In this document: in pieces, positions 1-9,145 of the stretch
Layout of the letters: each line of letters begins with the position of its first letter
How positions within the stretch are numbered: position 1 is the stretch's first letter
Assembly (NCBI GenBank): GCA_029067085.1
Contig: JAIEFE010000021.1
Span: 1-64,000 of the forward strand
DNA from: Lachnospiraceae bacterium
GTDB taxonomy: Bacteria; Bacillota; Clostridia; Lachnospirales; Lachnospiraceae
Reading direction: 5' to 3'
Length of the DNA: 64,000 nt
Notes under the pieces: generated by a model
What the model was told of the DNA's origin: nothing
The model's database searches: none
What the model saw: only the letters and a program-made list of their open reading frames with translations
Program-made: the position numbers and the translations under genes

Positions 1-77
1 AGGCAGCCATGGTTTTATTTCTACAAAAGAAGGAGCGCCGCTCCATAACTAGAAATTAGTTATTTTGCGACACTCCC
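1..77 (+). mobile_element. Right end of an IS1182-like insertion sequence (partial)
   Basis: From about position 20 to 77 this matches, almost base for base, the right end of the element at 50538-52383 (compare 52325-52383). Both end in the same terminal motif GCGACACTCCC and share the inner palindromic stretch TAACTAGAAATTAGTTA. The rest of the element lies left of the window. It is in the same orientation as the internal copy. The end sits 52 bp from the stop codon of the last Mrp gene, so it bounds that operon. Confidence 0.85.
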
Positions 78-129
78 AATGTTGGCGAGAAACGATTTTT
101 CTTTTTGCAGATATTTCATATGACTACGA

Positions 130-2196
130 TCAGAGCCCAAACACATCCTTGTCAAACAGATAAGCCACCGTCAGGATCAATCCTACACAGAAGAGCAGCA
201 GCCCGAAGGACATGCTCCTTGCAATCAGAATGGAGTTTTCACTGAGCTCTTTCTGCATTAGCGCCAGTTTATGCTCGTAATCTACGTGCTTTGGATGTTT
301 TCTTCGGATGGTATGATTCAAAAGCTCCTGAAAAGCGTTTGCCGTGCAGGCGCACAGGTGGCTTAAGGCCGTACCCTCAAAGCGCTCGTGGGGGAGTTTC
401 TCATCCCGGTAGACGGTCTTTCTGAGAGCTACCACCACTGTATCAACAAGGCTGTCCAGAAAGCGGCAGATCACACCGAAGGAAAAGGGCAGGATCCGTA
501 AGAGCACAGGACGATAGAGGAGATTTTCCAGATCGAGCCATGCGGGCCATCGGTTTACATAATATATTATTGTACCGTCAGCAGAAGGTTTCCGTAACAG
601 AGGGCGCACAATACACCCGTAGAGCAATCCGCCGATGATAAGTGAGATCAGAGCGCCCCGCAGGTTTGTGGCGGAGAAGTAGGAGATTCGTTCCGCTTCT
701 GCTGCATGCAAAAATTCCTGTCCCATATCCGCAATGCCCTCCATCACAATGTTCGGGAGAAAACCGCCGATCGGCAGCAGGGTGGCGCTTACAGTGAGGG
801 CAAATGCGCTTGTCTTGTTCATATAGCTTCCCTGCAGATCATCATAGCGTTTCTGCACCGCAGGGTCCGCATTTTTTTCCCAGAAGAGACAAATATACAG
901 CTTCAGCATATAGGCCACGGTGAGGCCGCCGCTAATCAGAAAGATCCATTCCACGACACGCATCAAGGAGAGTCTGAAACATGCCGGCAGCACGGCTGCG
1001 ATCACCAGATGGGTGTATTCCACAATGCTCTCGTGGATCAGCGTCTTGCTCACATAGCCGTTCCAGAGCGGCATGCCGCCGATACCCAAAACCCCCATCA
1101 GGAAAATATAGTGGAGGAGGGGTTTCTTTCGTCCGAAGCCCCGAATGTCATTTAAATCCAGCTTATGCACATTCATAAAGACCACGCCAGCCGCCATAAA
1201 AAGGACGAGCTTTAGGAGGGAGTGATTCACCATGTGGAGCAGGCTCCCTCGCAGCGCTATGGCATTTTTATGTGCCAATAGCCCGGACATACCCACGCCG
1301 ACCAGAATAAAGCCGATCTGCGAAACCGAGGAGCAGGCGAGCGTGCGCTTTAAGTCGATGGAGAAGAGCGCCAGCACCGCGCCCGTCACCATGGTCAGGA
1401 CGCCGAGCATCAGGATCATGGTGCCCCAGAGAGCGTTCCCCAGAAAGAGATAGGAGCTCAGGATCAGAATACCGTACATTCCCGCCTTGGTCAAAATGCC
1501 GGAGAGCAGCGCAGAGGCGGGAGCAGGAGCCACGGGATGGGCCTTCGGAAGCCAGATGTGCAGCGGAAATGCACCGGCTTTCGCGCCGAAGCCGAACAGC
1601 AGGCAGAGACCTGCAATCATGATTTTTTTCTCCGGGAATCCGCTGGAAGACAAGCGGACGTAAGTTTCATAACAGCTGATCAGTTCATCAAAGCGTAACG
1701 TTCCTGTCGTCTGGTACAAAAGAAAGATTCCCATTAACATGACCAGACCGCCAATCACGGCCACAGCCAGATAGGTTGCGCCTGCCCGCAGGGAGTCGGG
1801 TTTCTCGTCCTGCGCTACCCACACATAGGAGGTGAAGGACATGATCTCAAAAAAGACAAAGGTGGTGAAAAAGTCCGCGGAGAAAAAGACGCCTTCCGTG
1901 GCAGTCAGCGTAATGAGCAGGAAGATATAGTATCTGCCGGTATGATGGTCGTGGCCGGCAAAGTATTCCCCGGAGAAGAGCGTACTCATAAACCACATGA
2001 AGGCCGCGATCGTCCCGTACAGTGCGCGGAAGCCGTCTGTCTGAAAATGTAGCCCCAGACCGCATACATAAGGGATCTCGAGGGCGGAAGCGTCTGTGCC
2101 TCCGATCAATATCTGCACTGCGAGCAGAGAGCAGAGAACGAAAACAGCTCCGGTTATGACAGCGGCAAAAATATGGTGTCTATTCTTATGATACAT
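130..2196 (-). CDS. Mrp/complex I antiporter-like subunit, NuoL/MrpA-type (688 aa)
   Basis: Polytopic membrane protein of the NuoL/M/N-MrpA/D family, expected to translocate H+ or Na+ within a multisubunit antiporter. The two hallmark charged residues are visible: Glu117 in the segment FVFFEIMSF and Lys206 in FGFGAKAGAFPLH, followed by the family signature LPKAHPVAPAPASALLSG. At 688 residues it is longer than its three neighbours and carries a C-terminal extension of about 190 residues with further hydrophobic segments, ending in a membrane anchor. This resembles the NuoL-like part of MrpA. The start has an AGGAGG site. It is the last gene of the operon; downstream there is only 52 bp before an IS end. 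The exact subunit name (MrpA versus HyfB-like) is uncertain. Confidence 0.85.
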   Translation of the reverse strand: MYHKNRHHIFAAVITGAVFVLCSLLAVQILIGGTDASALEIPYVCGLGLHFQTDGFRALYGTIAAFMWFMSTLFSGEYFAGHDHHTGRYYIFLLITLTATEGVFFSADFFTTFVFFEIMSFTSYVWVAQDEKPDSLRAGATYLAVAVIGGLVMLMGIFLLYQTTGTLRFDELISCYETYVRLSSSGFPEKKIMIAGLCLLFGFGAKAGAFPLHIWLPKAHPVAPAPASALLSGILTKAGMYGILILSSYLFLGNALWGTMILMLGVLTMVTGAVLALFSIDLKRTLACSSVSQIGFILVGVGMSGLLAHKNAIALRGSLLHMVNHSLLKLVLFMAAGVVFMNVHKLDLNDIRGFGRKKPLLHYIFLMGVLGIGGMPLWNGYVSKTLIHESIVEYTHLVIAAVLPACFRLSLMRVVEWIFLISGGLTVAYMLKLYICLFWEKNADPAVQKRYDDLQGSYMNKTSAFALTVSATLLPIGGFLPNIVMEGIADMGQEFLHAAEAERISYFSATNLRGALISLIIGGLLYGCIVRPLLRKPSADGTIIYYVNRWPAWLDLENLLYRPVLLRILPFSFGVICRFLDSLVDTVVVALRKTVYRDEKLPHERFEGTALSHLCACTANAFQELLNHTIRRKHPKHVDYEHKLALMQKELSENSILIARSMSFGLLLFCVGLILTVAYLFDKDVFGL

Positions 2197-2222
2197 GCGA
2201 ACCTCCTATTTCTGTAGCTATA

Positions 2223-3686
2223 TTATATATTTCCCATGGCAACACCGTAGAAAAATTCCACGATCGGCTGCGAGTACACGCCGAACAATACAATAAACAG
2301 GGTAAATGCAAACAGAGGAACCAGCATTTTCCAGTTTGGATCCTTGGCCCCGGCCAGCGTGGTATAATCAAAGTCTTTTCCGGGGAAGAAGGCACGCACC
2401 ACGATCGTAAGCATGTAGATGGCAGTCAGGAGCGCTGATATCAAGAGGCAGCCAACACCGCCCCAGGCCAGAGGATTTTCGCTCGCTACTGCGGCCTGTG
2501 CCAGATTCCACTTGCTGATGAAGCCTGCGAGCCCCGGAACGCCCATGAGCGCCAGAGCGGAAACTGTAAAGATGCCGAACACACAGGGCAGTTTATAACC
2601 GAGTCCGTCAAGCTCGTGCACATAGTGGCGGTCGGTCTGGTGCATGACTGCGCCCGCGCAGAAGAAGGAGCTGATCTTCATAACAGCATGGAATACCAGA
2701 TGGGTCAGCGCACCCACCAGCCCCAGAGGCGTCATAATGACCGCGCCGAAGAGGATGTAGGAGAGGTTGCTGATCGTGGAGTAAGCCAGCCGTCTCTTGA
2801 TGTGGGTCTCCTTCACAGCCCGGCTGCAGCCATAGACGATGGTAAACATGACGATTGCCATAACCACGTCCTGCGCCCATGTACCTTTCAGGAAATCTGT
2901 ACCAAAGCTGTAGTATGTCAGTCTGATAATGGCGAATGCACCGGATTTTACCACGGCCACCGCATGGAGCAGGGCAGTGACGGGCGTGGGCGCAACGCCG
3001 GCCTGGGGGAGCCAGGAGTTGAAGGGGCAGATCGCCGCCTTCACACCGAAGCCCATAAAGGCCATCACATAGATCAACAGCAGAACATTGGTTTTGCCGG
3101 CGATTTTTGCAGGGTCCAGCACACCGCCTAGAATAAAGTCTGTCGTGCTTCCGTAGACGATCACCATGATCAGGCCGAGAAAAGCGAAAGCCGCTCCGCC
3201 CAGCGAATAGTAGAGATACTTGCGGCTTGCCAGAACCGCTTCGCGAGTCAGCGTGTGCATGACAAGCGGCACAGTCACCAGCGTCAAAAGTTCGTAAAAG
3301 AAATACATGGTGAGCAGATTTGCTGCCAGCGCGATACCAAGCGTCACGCCGTAGGTCAGGGTGTAAAAGAGGAAAAACACATTCTCGTGCTCCTCTTTCG
3401 TCATATATTCAAAAGCGTAAAGGGTGGCAAACGGCCAGAGCGCAGAGACCAGTCCCGCAAACACCATGCTCATGCCGTCCACGCGAAAGCTGATATTCAA
3501 ATCACCCGTAAAGTGTGCCAGAAGAAAGGTACTGTCCGAGTGGTGCAAAAGCAGATACCACACAAGGATGCTGTTCAAAATGACTGCCGCCTCCAGAAAA
3601 AGCTCTTTTTGCCAGCGCTTCCCGAACGGAATCACAGGGACAAGGATCCCCGCTATAAAAGGAATTAAGATAACTGAAATGATCAT
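2223..3686 (-). CDS. Mrp/complex I antiporter-like subunit, MrpD-type (487 aa)
   Basis: Third of four consecutive NuoN/MrpD-family membrane proteins. The family's key residues are present: Glu132 in FFYELLTLV and Lys216 in MGFGVKAAICPFNSWLPQA, followed by a helix containing VTALLHAVAVVKSGAFAI. Length is normal for MrpD (about 490). Start chosen at ATG 3686 because GGGGGAT lies just upstream, overlapping the stop of the preceding gene (3691). Predicted to form one proton or sodium path in the complex. It is more like its neighbour at 3691-5172 than like the 497-aa subunit, which suggests local tandem duplication (inference from shared motifs, not an alignment). Confidence 0.87.
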   Translation of the reverse strand: MIISVILIPFIAGILVPVIPFGKRWQKELFLEAAVILNSILVWYLLLHHSDSTFLLAHFTGDLNISFRVDGMSMVFAGLVSALWPFATLYAFEYMTKEEHENVFFLFYTLTYGVTLGIALAANLLTMYFFYELLTLVTVPLVMHTLTREAVLASRKYLYYSLGGAAFAFLGLIMVIVYGSTTDFILGGVLDPAKIAGKTNVLLLIYVMAFMGFGVKAAICPFNSWLPQAGVAPTPVTALLHAVAVVKSGAFAIIRLTYYSFGTDFLKGTWAQDVVMAIVMFTIVYGCSRAVKETHIKRRLAYSTISNLSYILFGAVIMTPLGLVGALTHLVFHAVMKISSFFCAGAVMHQTDRHYVHELDGLGYKLPCVFGIFTVSALALMGVPGLAGFISKWNLAQAAVASENPLAWGGVGCLLISALLTAIYMLTIVVRAFFPGKDFDYTTLAGAKDPNWKMLVPLFAFTLFIVLFGVYSQPIVEFFYGVAMGNI

Positions 3687-3690
3687 TGGA

Positions 3691-5172
3691 TTATCCCCCT
3701 ATCACTGTCATGTAAAGGACGACGGCATTCGGAAACAGGCCGACAATAACTGACAGGATTGTCATAATTATCATTGGTATCGTCATTATTTTTGAGGGCT
3801 CCTGCTTCTGCAGATTCTCCCCTGCATAGTCCGCCCCGGGAAAAAAGCCGTGCAGTGTGACCGGAAGAAGATAGCCTGCGGTGAGCAGTGCGCTCACCAG
3901 AAGAACGACAGGTCCCAGTACATCCAGAACGGGGATACCGCTCTTTAGGGAACCCAGCGCCAGATACCACTTGCTGACAAAACCGCCCGTCGGGGGAATG
4001 CCGATCAGCCCGAGAGAAGCGATCGTAAAACACCAGAGGGTGAGGGGCATTCTTCTGCCGATTCCGCGAAGCTCGTCCGCCCGCGTCTTGCCTGTGCAGT
4101 AGATGAAGGCACCAGCGCAGAGGAAGAGCACAGCCTTGACAAAACCATGGGTCAGCACATGCAGAAGGCTGCCTGTAAAAGCGTCCTCGTTCATCACTGC
4201 CAGACCGAAAAGGATGTAGGAGAGCTGACTTACCGTGGAGTAGGCCAGCCTTTTTTTCAAAACGGGTTCGCGAAAAGCAAGGAGCGATCCCATAAATATC
4301 GTGACCAGGGTCAGGCAGATCCATGCCGTCTGCATCCACGTTCCGCGCAGAAAGTCCGCACCAAACAGATTGGTTACCCGAATGAGCGCGAGTACGCCCG
4401 CCTTGACGATCATTGCAGACAAGACAGCGGAGGCAGGTGCGGGCGCTACGGGGTGAGCTGTCGGCAGCCATGCGTGCATAGGAAACATACCGGCCTTTAC
4501 GCCGAAGCCGAGAATCATGATGAAGGCCACAACCAAAAGGAAGCTGCCATGTTCCGCGATCGAGGAGGCTTTCAATACGCCGCCTGCGGTGAAGGTGAGT
4601 GTCTCGCTGTTTTTGTAGAGAAAGTACACGCCAAACAGCGCCGCATATGCACCGCAGAGCGAGTAAAACAGATATTTTAAGCCCGCCATCACAGCCTCTT
4701 TCGTACCGTTATGCAGTACCAGAGGCATGGAGGAGAGTGTCAGCAGTTCAAAAAAGAGATAGAAGGTGATCAGGTTGCCTGCAAAACACAGGGCATTTAT
4801 TACACCAAAAACCATCATATAATATCCATAATAACGTCCTTCCCGCTCCTCGTGTTTCATGTACTCGAAAGAAAAGAACCCAGCGCACACGATAACGACA
4901 ACCGCAAGCAGGGAAAACAGGGCTCCCACAGCGTCAATCTTAAAATAAATCGTAAGCGTCTCTGTCAGATAAAAGAGCGTAAACCCTTCTTTTGCCGTAA
5001 GGAGAGCAGAAAGAGTAAGCAGGGCCGTAACGATCAGAAAAAGTCCCGTGAGCGTCACCAGCGTTTTTCGCACGGAACCTTCGGTTTTTCCGGAAAGGGG
5101 TGTGCGATAACGGATCAACAGAAACAGCCCCGAAAGGATTGGGAAGAATACAGATAGTAAAATACAGTACAT
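3691..5172 (-). CDS. Mrp/complex I antiporter-like subunit, MrpD-type (493 aa)
   Basis: Membrane protein of the NuoM/N-MrpD family. Glu142 (YLFFELLTL) and Lys226 (LGFGVKAGMFPMHAWLP) are both conserved, and the TAHPVAPAPASAVLSAMIVKAG helix region is intact, so it should be a functional ion-translocating unit. Start ATG 5172 is preceded by AAGGAG. A 72-bp spacer with two hairpins separates it from the upstream antiporter gene, the longest gap within this part of the operon. Ion specificity (H+, Na+, K+) cannot be read from the sequence. Confidence 0.87.
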   Translation of the reverse strand: MYCILLSVFFPILSGLFLLIRYRTPLSGKTEGSVRKTLVTLTGLFLIVTALLTLSALLTAKEGFTLFYLTETLTIYFKIDAVGALFSLLAVVVIVCAGFFSFEYMKHEEREGRYYGYYMMVFGVINALCFAGNLITFYLFFELLTLSSMPLVLHNGTKEAVMAGLKYLFYSLCGAYAALFGVYFLYKNSETLTFTAGGVLKASSIAEHGSFLLVVAFIMILGFGVKAGMFPMHAWLPTAHPVAPAPASAVLSAMIVKAGVLALIRVTNLFGADFLRGTWMQTAWICLTLVTIFMGSLLAFREPVLKKRLAYSTVSQLSYILFGLAVMNEDAFTGSLLHVLTHGFVKAVLFLCAGAFIYCTGKTRADELRGIGRRMPLTLWCFTIASLGLIGIPPTGGFVSKWYLALGSLKSGIPVLDVLGPVVLLVSALLTAGYLLPVTLHGFFPGADYAGENLQKQEPSKIMTIPMIIMTILSVIVGLFPNAVVLYMTVIGG

Positions 5173-5200
5173 ATTGTTATCTCCTTGTAAATCATTTGAC

Positions 5201-5245
5201 CGAGCTGCGAAGCAGGCTCGTAATTGTCGCTGCCGGGCGACAATT
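5201..5245 (-). other. Two tandem hairpins between antiporter genes
   Basis: Between the stop of the 497-aa subunit and the start of the 493-aa subunit lie two inverted repeats: CGAGC-TGC-GAA-GCA-GGCTCG (5201-5220; TTC loop on the coding strand) and AATTGTCG/CGACAATT (5222-5229 with 5238-5245). There is no T-run typical of a terminator, so an RNA processing or stability element that sets subunit stoichiometry is one possibility (inference). Confidence 0.5.
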
Positions 5246-6738
5246 TAGGCAAACATCGCGAGTCCCTTTTCGATCATATCTACGATCGGCTGGGAGTTGA
5301 CGCCCAAAATGACATTCAACAAAATAAAGAACAAAAGGGTAACGGCGTAAATCTTCATGCTTTTAAAGGTCATGCCGCTGTAAGTATTTTCTTCTGTGGT
5401 AGCATAAATGCGGAGCACGGTCTTCATAAAGTAAATCGCGTTTAGCACCGTACTGATGCCCAAAACGATCAGCGAGGCCAGCATCTTGCCTTCCACCTGA
5501 ACGGCGGCCTGAGCAAAGAGCAGCTTGCTGATAAAGCCTGAGAAGAGGGGGATGCCCACCATGGAAAGCGCCCCGGCGGTGAAGGCCACGCCCGCCCACT
5601 TATTGCGGTAGCCGGCTCCCGTCAGATCAGAGAACCTGCGGCTGCCGCCTGAGACCTCCGTGAGGCCGATCGCTGCGATAAACAACAGGGACTTGGTAGC
5701 TGCATGGGACAGGATGTGGTAGACGCTCGCCACCATACCGGTCTGCGTGCCCATGCCGAAGCCCATGTAGATGTAGCCGATCTGAGCCACCGACGAGAAG
5801 GCGATCATTCTGCGAATATCGTTCTCCCTGATAGCGGAGAGAGAGCCGAAGATCATACCCATCAGGCCGAAGACAAAAAGCACGTCAATGATCCTGGTGT
5901 TGTTAAAGATATCGAAGCCGATAACACGGTAAATGATCTTGATCAGCAAAAAAATGTAGCCTTTGGACACCAGACTGGACAGGATCGCCGCGGAGGATAC
6001 CGTAGAGTATCCGTAGGCATCCGGCAGCCAGGCGTGAAAGGGAAAGAGCGCGCTTTTAATGCACAGACCCACGCACATCAGAGCGACTGAGACGATCAGG
6101 GGAATCTGATATGCGCCGTTTGCCACGAGCAGTCCCACAGATTCCTTGATGTTGCTCATCAGGAGATGGCCTGTCAGGTCGTACATGATGCAGATGCCGA
6201 AGAGCAGGAGGCCTGAGCCCAGAAGGCTCATGATCATATAGCGGACGGCCGCCTCAATGGTGCGTCCAACCTGCCTGATCATGATCAGACCGCAGGCGGA
6301 GATGGTGTTGATCTCCACGAAGACGTAGGCCGTGAACATATCATTGGTGTAGACCAGCGCAAGCAGGGAGGAGAGCAGGAGATTCACCAGAATATAGTAG
6401 AGATTGTGCTTGCTCTCATCCACCTCGTCGTAGAGTTTGTGTGCGCCGCCCGCCATGGATAAATACATGATGACGCAGAAAAACAGCGCCATGCCGGCTT
6501 CCAGTACGCCCGCGCGGATCTCGTTGCCCCAGGGGGCGGGGAAATGTCCCATCCAGTAGACAAAGGGCTCGCCCACGGATAGGAGATAAACCAGCAGGGC
6601 CGCCGACAGCAGGCCGATCACAGTGATCACTACGCGGTTTACAACCTTTGCGGCTTTTGCGGGCAGCACGGAACAGATCGTTCCCGAAAAAAGGCTCAAA
6701 AGGATCGAAAAGAAGGGGAAATTGCATATAAAATCCAT
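5245..6738 (-). CDS. Mrp antiporter subunit D-type (497 aa)
   Basis: First of the four antiporter-like subunits and the one directly following the MrpC-like gene, the position of mrpD (mbhH) in Mrp/Mbh operons. Glu142 (YVFVEINTISACGL) and Lys228 (VGLCIKSALFPFHAWLPDAY) match the conserved Glu of TM5 and Lys of TM7, and the VNTISACG-type helix is typical of true MrpD/NuoN proteins. Start ATG 6738 follows GAAGGAGGG and directly abuts the stop codon of mrpC, suggesting translational coupling. High confidence for the family; the D assignment rests on gene order and length. Confidence 0.9.
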   Translation of the reverse strand: MDFICNFPFFSILLSLFSGTICSVLPAKAAKVVNRVVITVIGLLSAALLVYLLSVGEPFVYWMGHFPAPWGNEIRAGVLEAGMALFFCVIMYLSMAGGAHKLYDEVDESKHNLYYILVNLLLSSLLALVYTNDMFTAYVFVEINTISACGLIMIRQVGRTIEAAVRYMIMSLLGSGLLLFGICIMYDLTGHLLMSNIKESVGLLVANGAYQIPLIVSVALMCVGLCIKSALFPFHAWLPDAYGYSTVSSAAILSSLVSKGYIFLLIKIIYRVIGFDIFNNTRIIDVLFVFGLMGMIFGSLSAIRENDIRRMIAFSSVAQIGYIYMGFGMGTQTGMVASVYHILSHAATKSLLFIAAIGLTEVSGGSRRFSDLTGAGYRNKWAGVAFTAGALSMVGIPLFSGFISKLLFAQAAVQVEGKMLASLIVLGISTVLNAIYFMKTVLRIYATTEENTYSGMTFKSMKIYAVTLLFFILLNVILGVNSQPIVDMIEKGLAMFA

Positions 6739-7113
6739 CTAACGGCCCTCCTTCTTCAACTGCGTAGTGATCTTGTCCAGATCCAGTGTCTGATATCTGG
6801 TATACAGGCGGATCGTCAGGGACAGCATCAACGCAGTCACGGACACGGACACTACGATGCCCGTCAGCACCAGACCGCTGGGAATCGGGTTAATGTAGGC
6901 TTCCGTGCTCGTCACACCGTTCACCACGATGGGCGCAACCCGTCCTGCAATATAGCCTTTTTCTGCGAGAAACAGGTAGATTGCACTGTCCATTATATTC
7001 AGACCTATGATTTTTTTGATCAGATTTTTCTGCAGCAGCAGATTGGTGAAGCCGATACAGAACAGGATAGCCGACACGGCTTCTCCATAGTTGATAAAAA
7101 GATTCGGGCCCAT
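6739..7113 (-). CDS. mrpC: Mrp antiporter subunit C (NuoK-like)
   Basis: Small three-helix membrane protein of the NuoK/MrpC family (124 aa; family about 110-120). The motif GLNIMDSAIYLFL corresponds to the conserved helix 2, and the SGLVLTGIVVSVSVTALMLSLTIRLY helix is typical of MnhC. The start at 7113 (MGPNLF) is preferred over the upstream in-frame codon because AAAGGAGGG lies immediately before it. It abuts mrpD downstream and sits one base after the preceding gene, so it is firmly within the operon. Confidence 0.9.
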   Translation of the reverse strand: MGPNLFINYGEAVSAILFCIGFTNLLLQKNLIKKIIGLNIMDSAIYLFLAEKGYIAGRVAPIVVNGVTSTEAYINPIPSGLVLTGIVVSVSVTALMLSLTIRLYTRYQTLDLDKITTQLKKEGR

Positions 7114-7114
7114 C

Positions 7115-8065
7115 TTAAAACCCTCCTTTTCGGAACATAGCGTAAAAGGCATAAATCGTGCAGGCAACCACCAGACCCACGGCGATGTTTAAGGGCAGGA
7201 TCAGGCCGCTTGAGAGGATTGCGCCGGGTGTTCCTTTGGGAATCACGCTGTGGAGGTGATTTGCTCCCGTGTAGAAGGAGTAGCTTTTTGCCAGACAGTA
7301 GAAGGAAAGGGAGAAAAAGCACACCCACTTGTAGGTCTTTTCCGTGAAAAAGCGCTCCGTTTTAGCGAAACCGAATGCGTTTAGATAGAGCACCAGACCC
7401 GCACCGATCACTGCGCCGCCGGAAAAGCCGCCGCCCGGACCCAGATGGCCGTTCAAAATAATGTAAATACCGAAGATGATAATGATCGGAACCAGAAAAG
7501 TGGCTACGAGCTGCAGGATCACATCATTTTTCGGCTCAAAGATGCGGTCATTCTTATCCTCCTGGCCCTTATTCAGGCGAAGCAGGATGAGCACCGTGAT
7601 CGTGGCCACGAACAGGACGTGGGATTCCCCCAAGGTATCGAAAGCTCTGTAGTCCAGAATCATGCCTGCCACAATATTAATCGCGCCGGTTTCCTCCAGT
7701 CCGTCTTCAATATAGCGCTGCGCCACCTCGTTATTGACCGGACGAGTCACTGTTCCGACAGCGGGCAGATAGGAAACCGTTATCAGAAGCAGGGCAATCA
7801 GGAACAGGCAGAACAAAATGCTGGTAATCTCATAGAGACTTTGAAAAAGCCGAATTCCCTTATTGTTCTTCGTATCGTAAACCTTGTCCAGAATGGCGTC
7901 GTGCTCCATTTCACGGCGGATGAGGGTCTCTTCGTCCACATGATATTCCTCCTGCGGGCGCATCTCCACCTCGCCAAGGTAGGGATCTTTCTCTCCGCTG
8001 ATCCACCTGAAAAAGCGGAAGGCAAAGGTTTTCTGGTATGCTTCAGATGATCTTTTTTTACTCAT
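7115..8065 (-). CDS. mrpB: Mrp antiporter subunit B fused to an MbhE-like domain
   Basis: 316 residues, twice the length of a classical MrpB (about 140). The N-terminal 70 residues are charged and cytosolic. The middle (about 75-165) has two helices and the PVNNEVAQRYIEDGLEETG to DYRAFDTLGE region seen in MbhE and in the C-terminal part of MrpA. The C-terminal half has the MnhB/MrpB signature LNGHLGPGGGFSGGAVIGAG. I therefore read it as an MbhE-MbhF fusion. ATG 8065 was chosen for its GGAGGAG site; it overlaps the previous gene by 8 bp. The fusion and long cytosolic head are the unusual points. Confidence 0.85.
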   Translation of the reverse strand: MSKKRSSEAYQKTFAFRFFRWISGEKDPYLGEVEMRPQEEYHVDEETLIRREMEHDAILDKVYDTKNNKGIRLFQSLYEITSILFCLFLIALLLITVSYLPAVGTVTRPVNNEVAQRYIEDGLEETGAINIVAGMILDYRAFDTLGESHVLFVATITVLILLRLNKGQEDKNDRIFEPKNDVILQLVATFLVPIIIIFGIYIILNGHLGPGGGFSGGAVIGAGLVLYLNAFGFAKTERFFTEKTYKWVCFFSLSFYCLAKSYSFYTGANHLHSVIPKGTPGAILSSGLILPLNIAVGLVVACTIYAFYAMFRKGGF

Positions 8066-8348
8066 TTTGCATCTCCTCCGTCTCCGTAGCCGGTTTCTCA
8101 TCTTCTTTCACGGCCTCGATGGCGCGTATTTTTTTTAAGGTCACAAAAAAGAGTACGCTCGTGATCCCGGCGCCCACGGCCGCTTCTGTGATGGCGAGGT
8201 CGGGGGATTCCAGACAGATCCAGAGCATGGACATGACCAGACTGAAGGACATATAGATCAGAATAGCGTTCAGCAGGTTTCTGGAAAAACTGACAGAGAC
8301 CGCGCAGATAATTAAAAGGCCCATCAAAAGAATCTGAAAAACAGTCAT
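8058..8348 (-). CDS. DUF4040/MbhD-like antiporter subunit
   Basis: 96-residue protein with two to three helices and the motif SPDLAITEAAVGAGITSVLFFVTL, characteristic of the MbhD family and of the C-terminal section of long MrpA proteins. It ends in a highly acidic tail. In Bacillus-type Mrp this domain is fused to MrpA; here it is a separate gene, as in archaeal Mbh/Mbs operons. It overlaps mrpG upstream (4 bp) and mrpB downstream (8 bp). Confidence 0.88.
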   Translation of the reverse strand: MTVFQILLMGLLIICAVSVSFSRNLLNAILIYMSFSLVMSMLWICLESPDLAITEAAVGAGITSVLFFVTLKKIRAIEAVKEDEKPATETEEMQNE

Positions 8349-8767
8349 GACACAGACCCCTCCCTTTTCTTTGTATCTTCAACGACTTCGACCGTTTCGT
8401 CGGCGCTTTTTTCGGCAAGCTCCCGCTCCAGATCGTTTACATCTTGATAGATTTCGCAGTATTCAGTCAGCTTTTCATTTGTGGCAACCTCCAGTCTCGC
8501 CAGCACGTGGGAAGAGACCGGGGAGGCAAACCACAAAAAGACGACGATCAAAAACAGCTTCAGGGTGGTGAAGTTGAACCCTGAAAAGATCATCAATCCG
8601 ATCAGGCAGGCACTGATTCCCAGTGTGTCTCCCATGGCAGCAGCGTGCATCCGGTTCAGGACATATTTAAAATGAAAGACGCCGAACAGCTCTGTAAAGA
8701 AAATGACTATACCGGTCAATATAAACAGGCTTCCGATCAGGAAGCGGATCCACTCAATGGCTGTCAT
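8345..8767 (-). CDS. mrpG: Mrp antiporter subunit G
   Basis: 140-residue protein of the MnhG/MrpG family: three helices with the core FHFKYVLNRMHAAAMGDTLGISACLIGL, matching the family motif (R.HA..k.DTLG). A C-terminal acidic, coiled extension of about 45 residues (ERELAEKSADETVEVVED) is longer than usual. Start at 8767 follows GGGAGG, and 14 bp overlap mrpF. Membrane-embedded accessory subunit of the antiporter. Confidence 0.92.
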   Translation of the reverse strand: MTAIEWIRFLIGSLFILTGIVIFFTELFGVFHFKYVLNRMHAAAMGDTLGISACLIGLMIFSGFNFTTLKLFLIVVFLWFASPVSSHVLARLEVATNEKLTEYCEIYQDVNDLERELAEKSADETVEVVEDTKKREGSVS

Positions 8768-9074
8768 CGGAAGTACCTCCCTCTTTGTTCTTTTGCCGTG
8801 CACGCTCCTCGTAGATGCCGATGTAGACCTTGGAGAGCACGACTACCGCAAGGAAACTGATCATGGCGTAGATCAGACAGATATCCACCAGATAGCCCTC
8901 GTTTAAAAGGAGGGCCAGCACCGAGATCATGACCATGACCATGGTACCCATCATATTGACGGCCATCAGACGATCAGCCACCTGCGGACCCTTTACGGCG
9001 CGGATCAGACAGATGAGCAGCAGGAAGGAAAAGAGCGCCAGCAGCGCAATATAGAGTGTGTGATAAAGTTCCAT
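8754..9074 (-). CDS. mrpF: Mrp antiporter subunit F
   Basis: 106 residues with three helices; the motif RAVKGPQVADRLMAVNMMGT matches the MrpF/MnhF signature (GP...DR..A.n..gt). Start ATG 9074 is preceded by GGAGG. It overlaps the start of mrpG. Part of the small-subunit cluster E-F-G that opens the operon. Confidence 0.93.
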   Translation of the reverse strand: MELYHTLYIALLALFSFLLLICLIRAVKGPQVADRLMAVNMMGTMVMVMISVLALLLNEGYLVDICLIYAMISFLAVVVLSKVYIGIYEERARQKNKEGGTSDDSH

Positions 9075-9145
9075 CGTTACCTCCGTTTTGAAGTATTTAT
9101 GCGATTGAAAAATCAGCACATCAGTGTGTTTTTACAATCAGTCGA

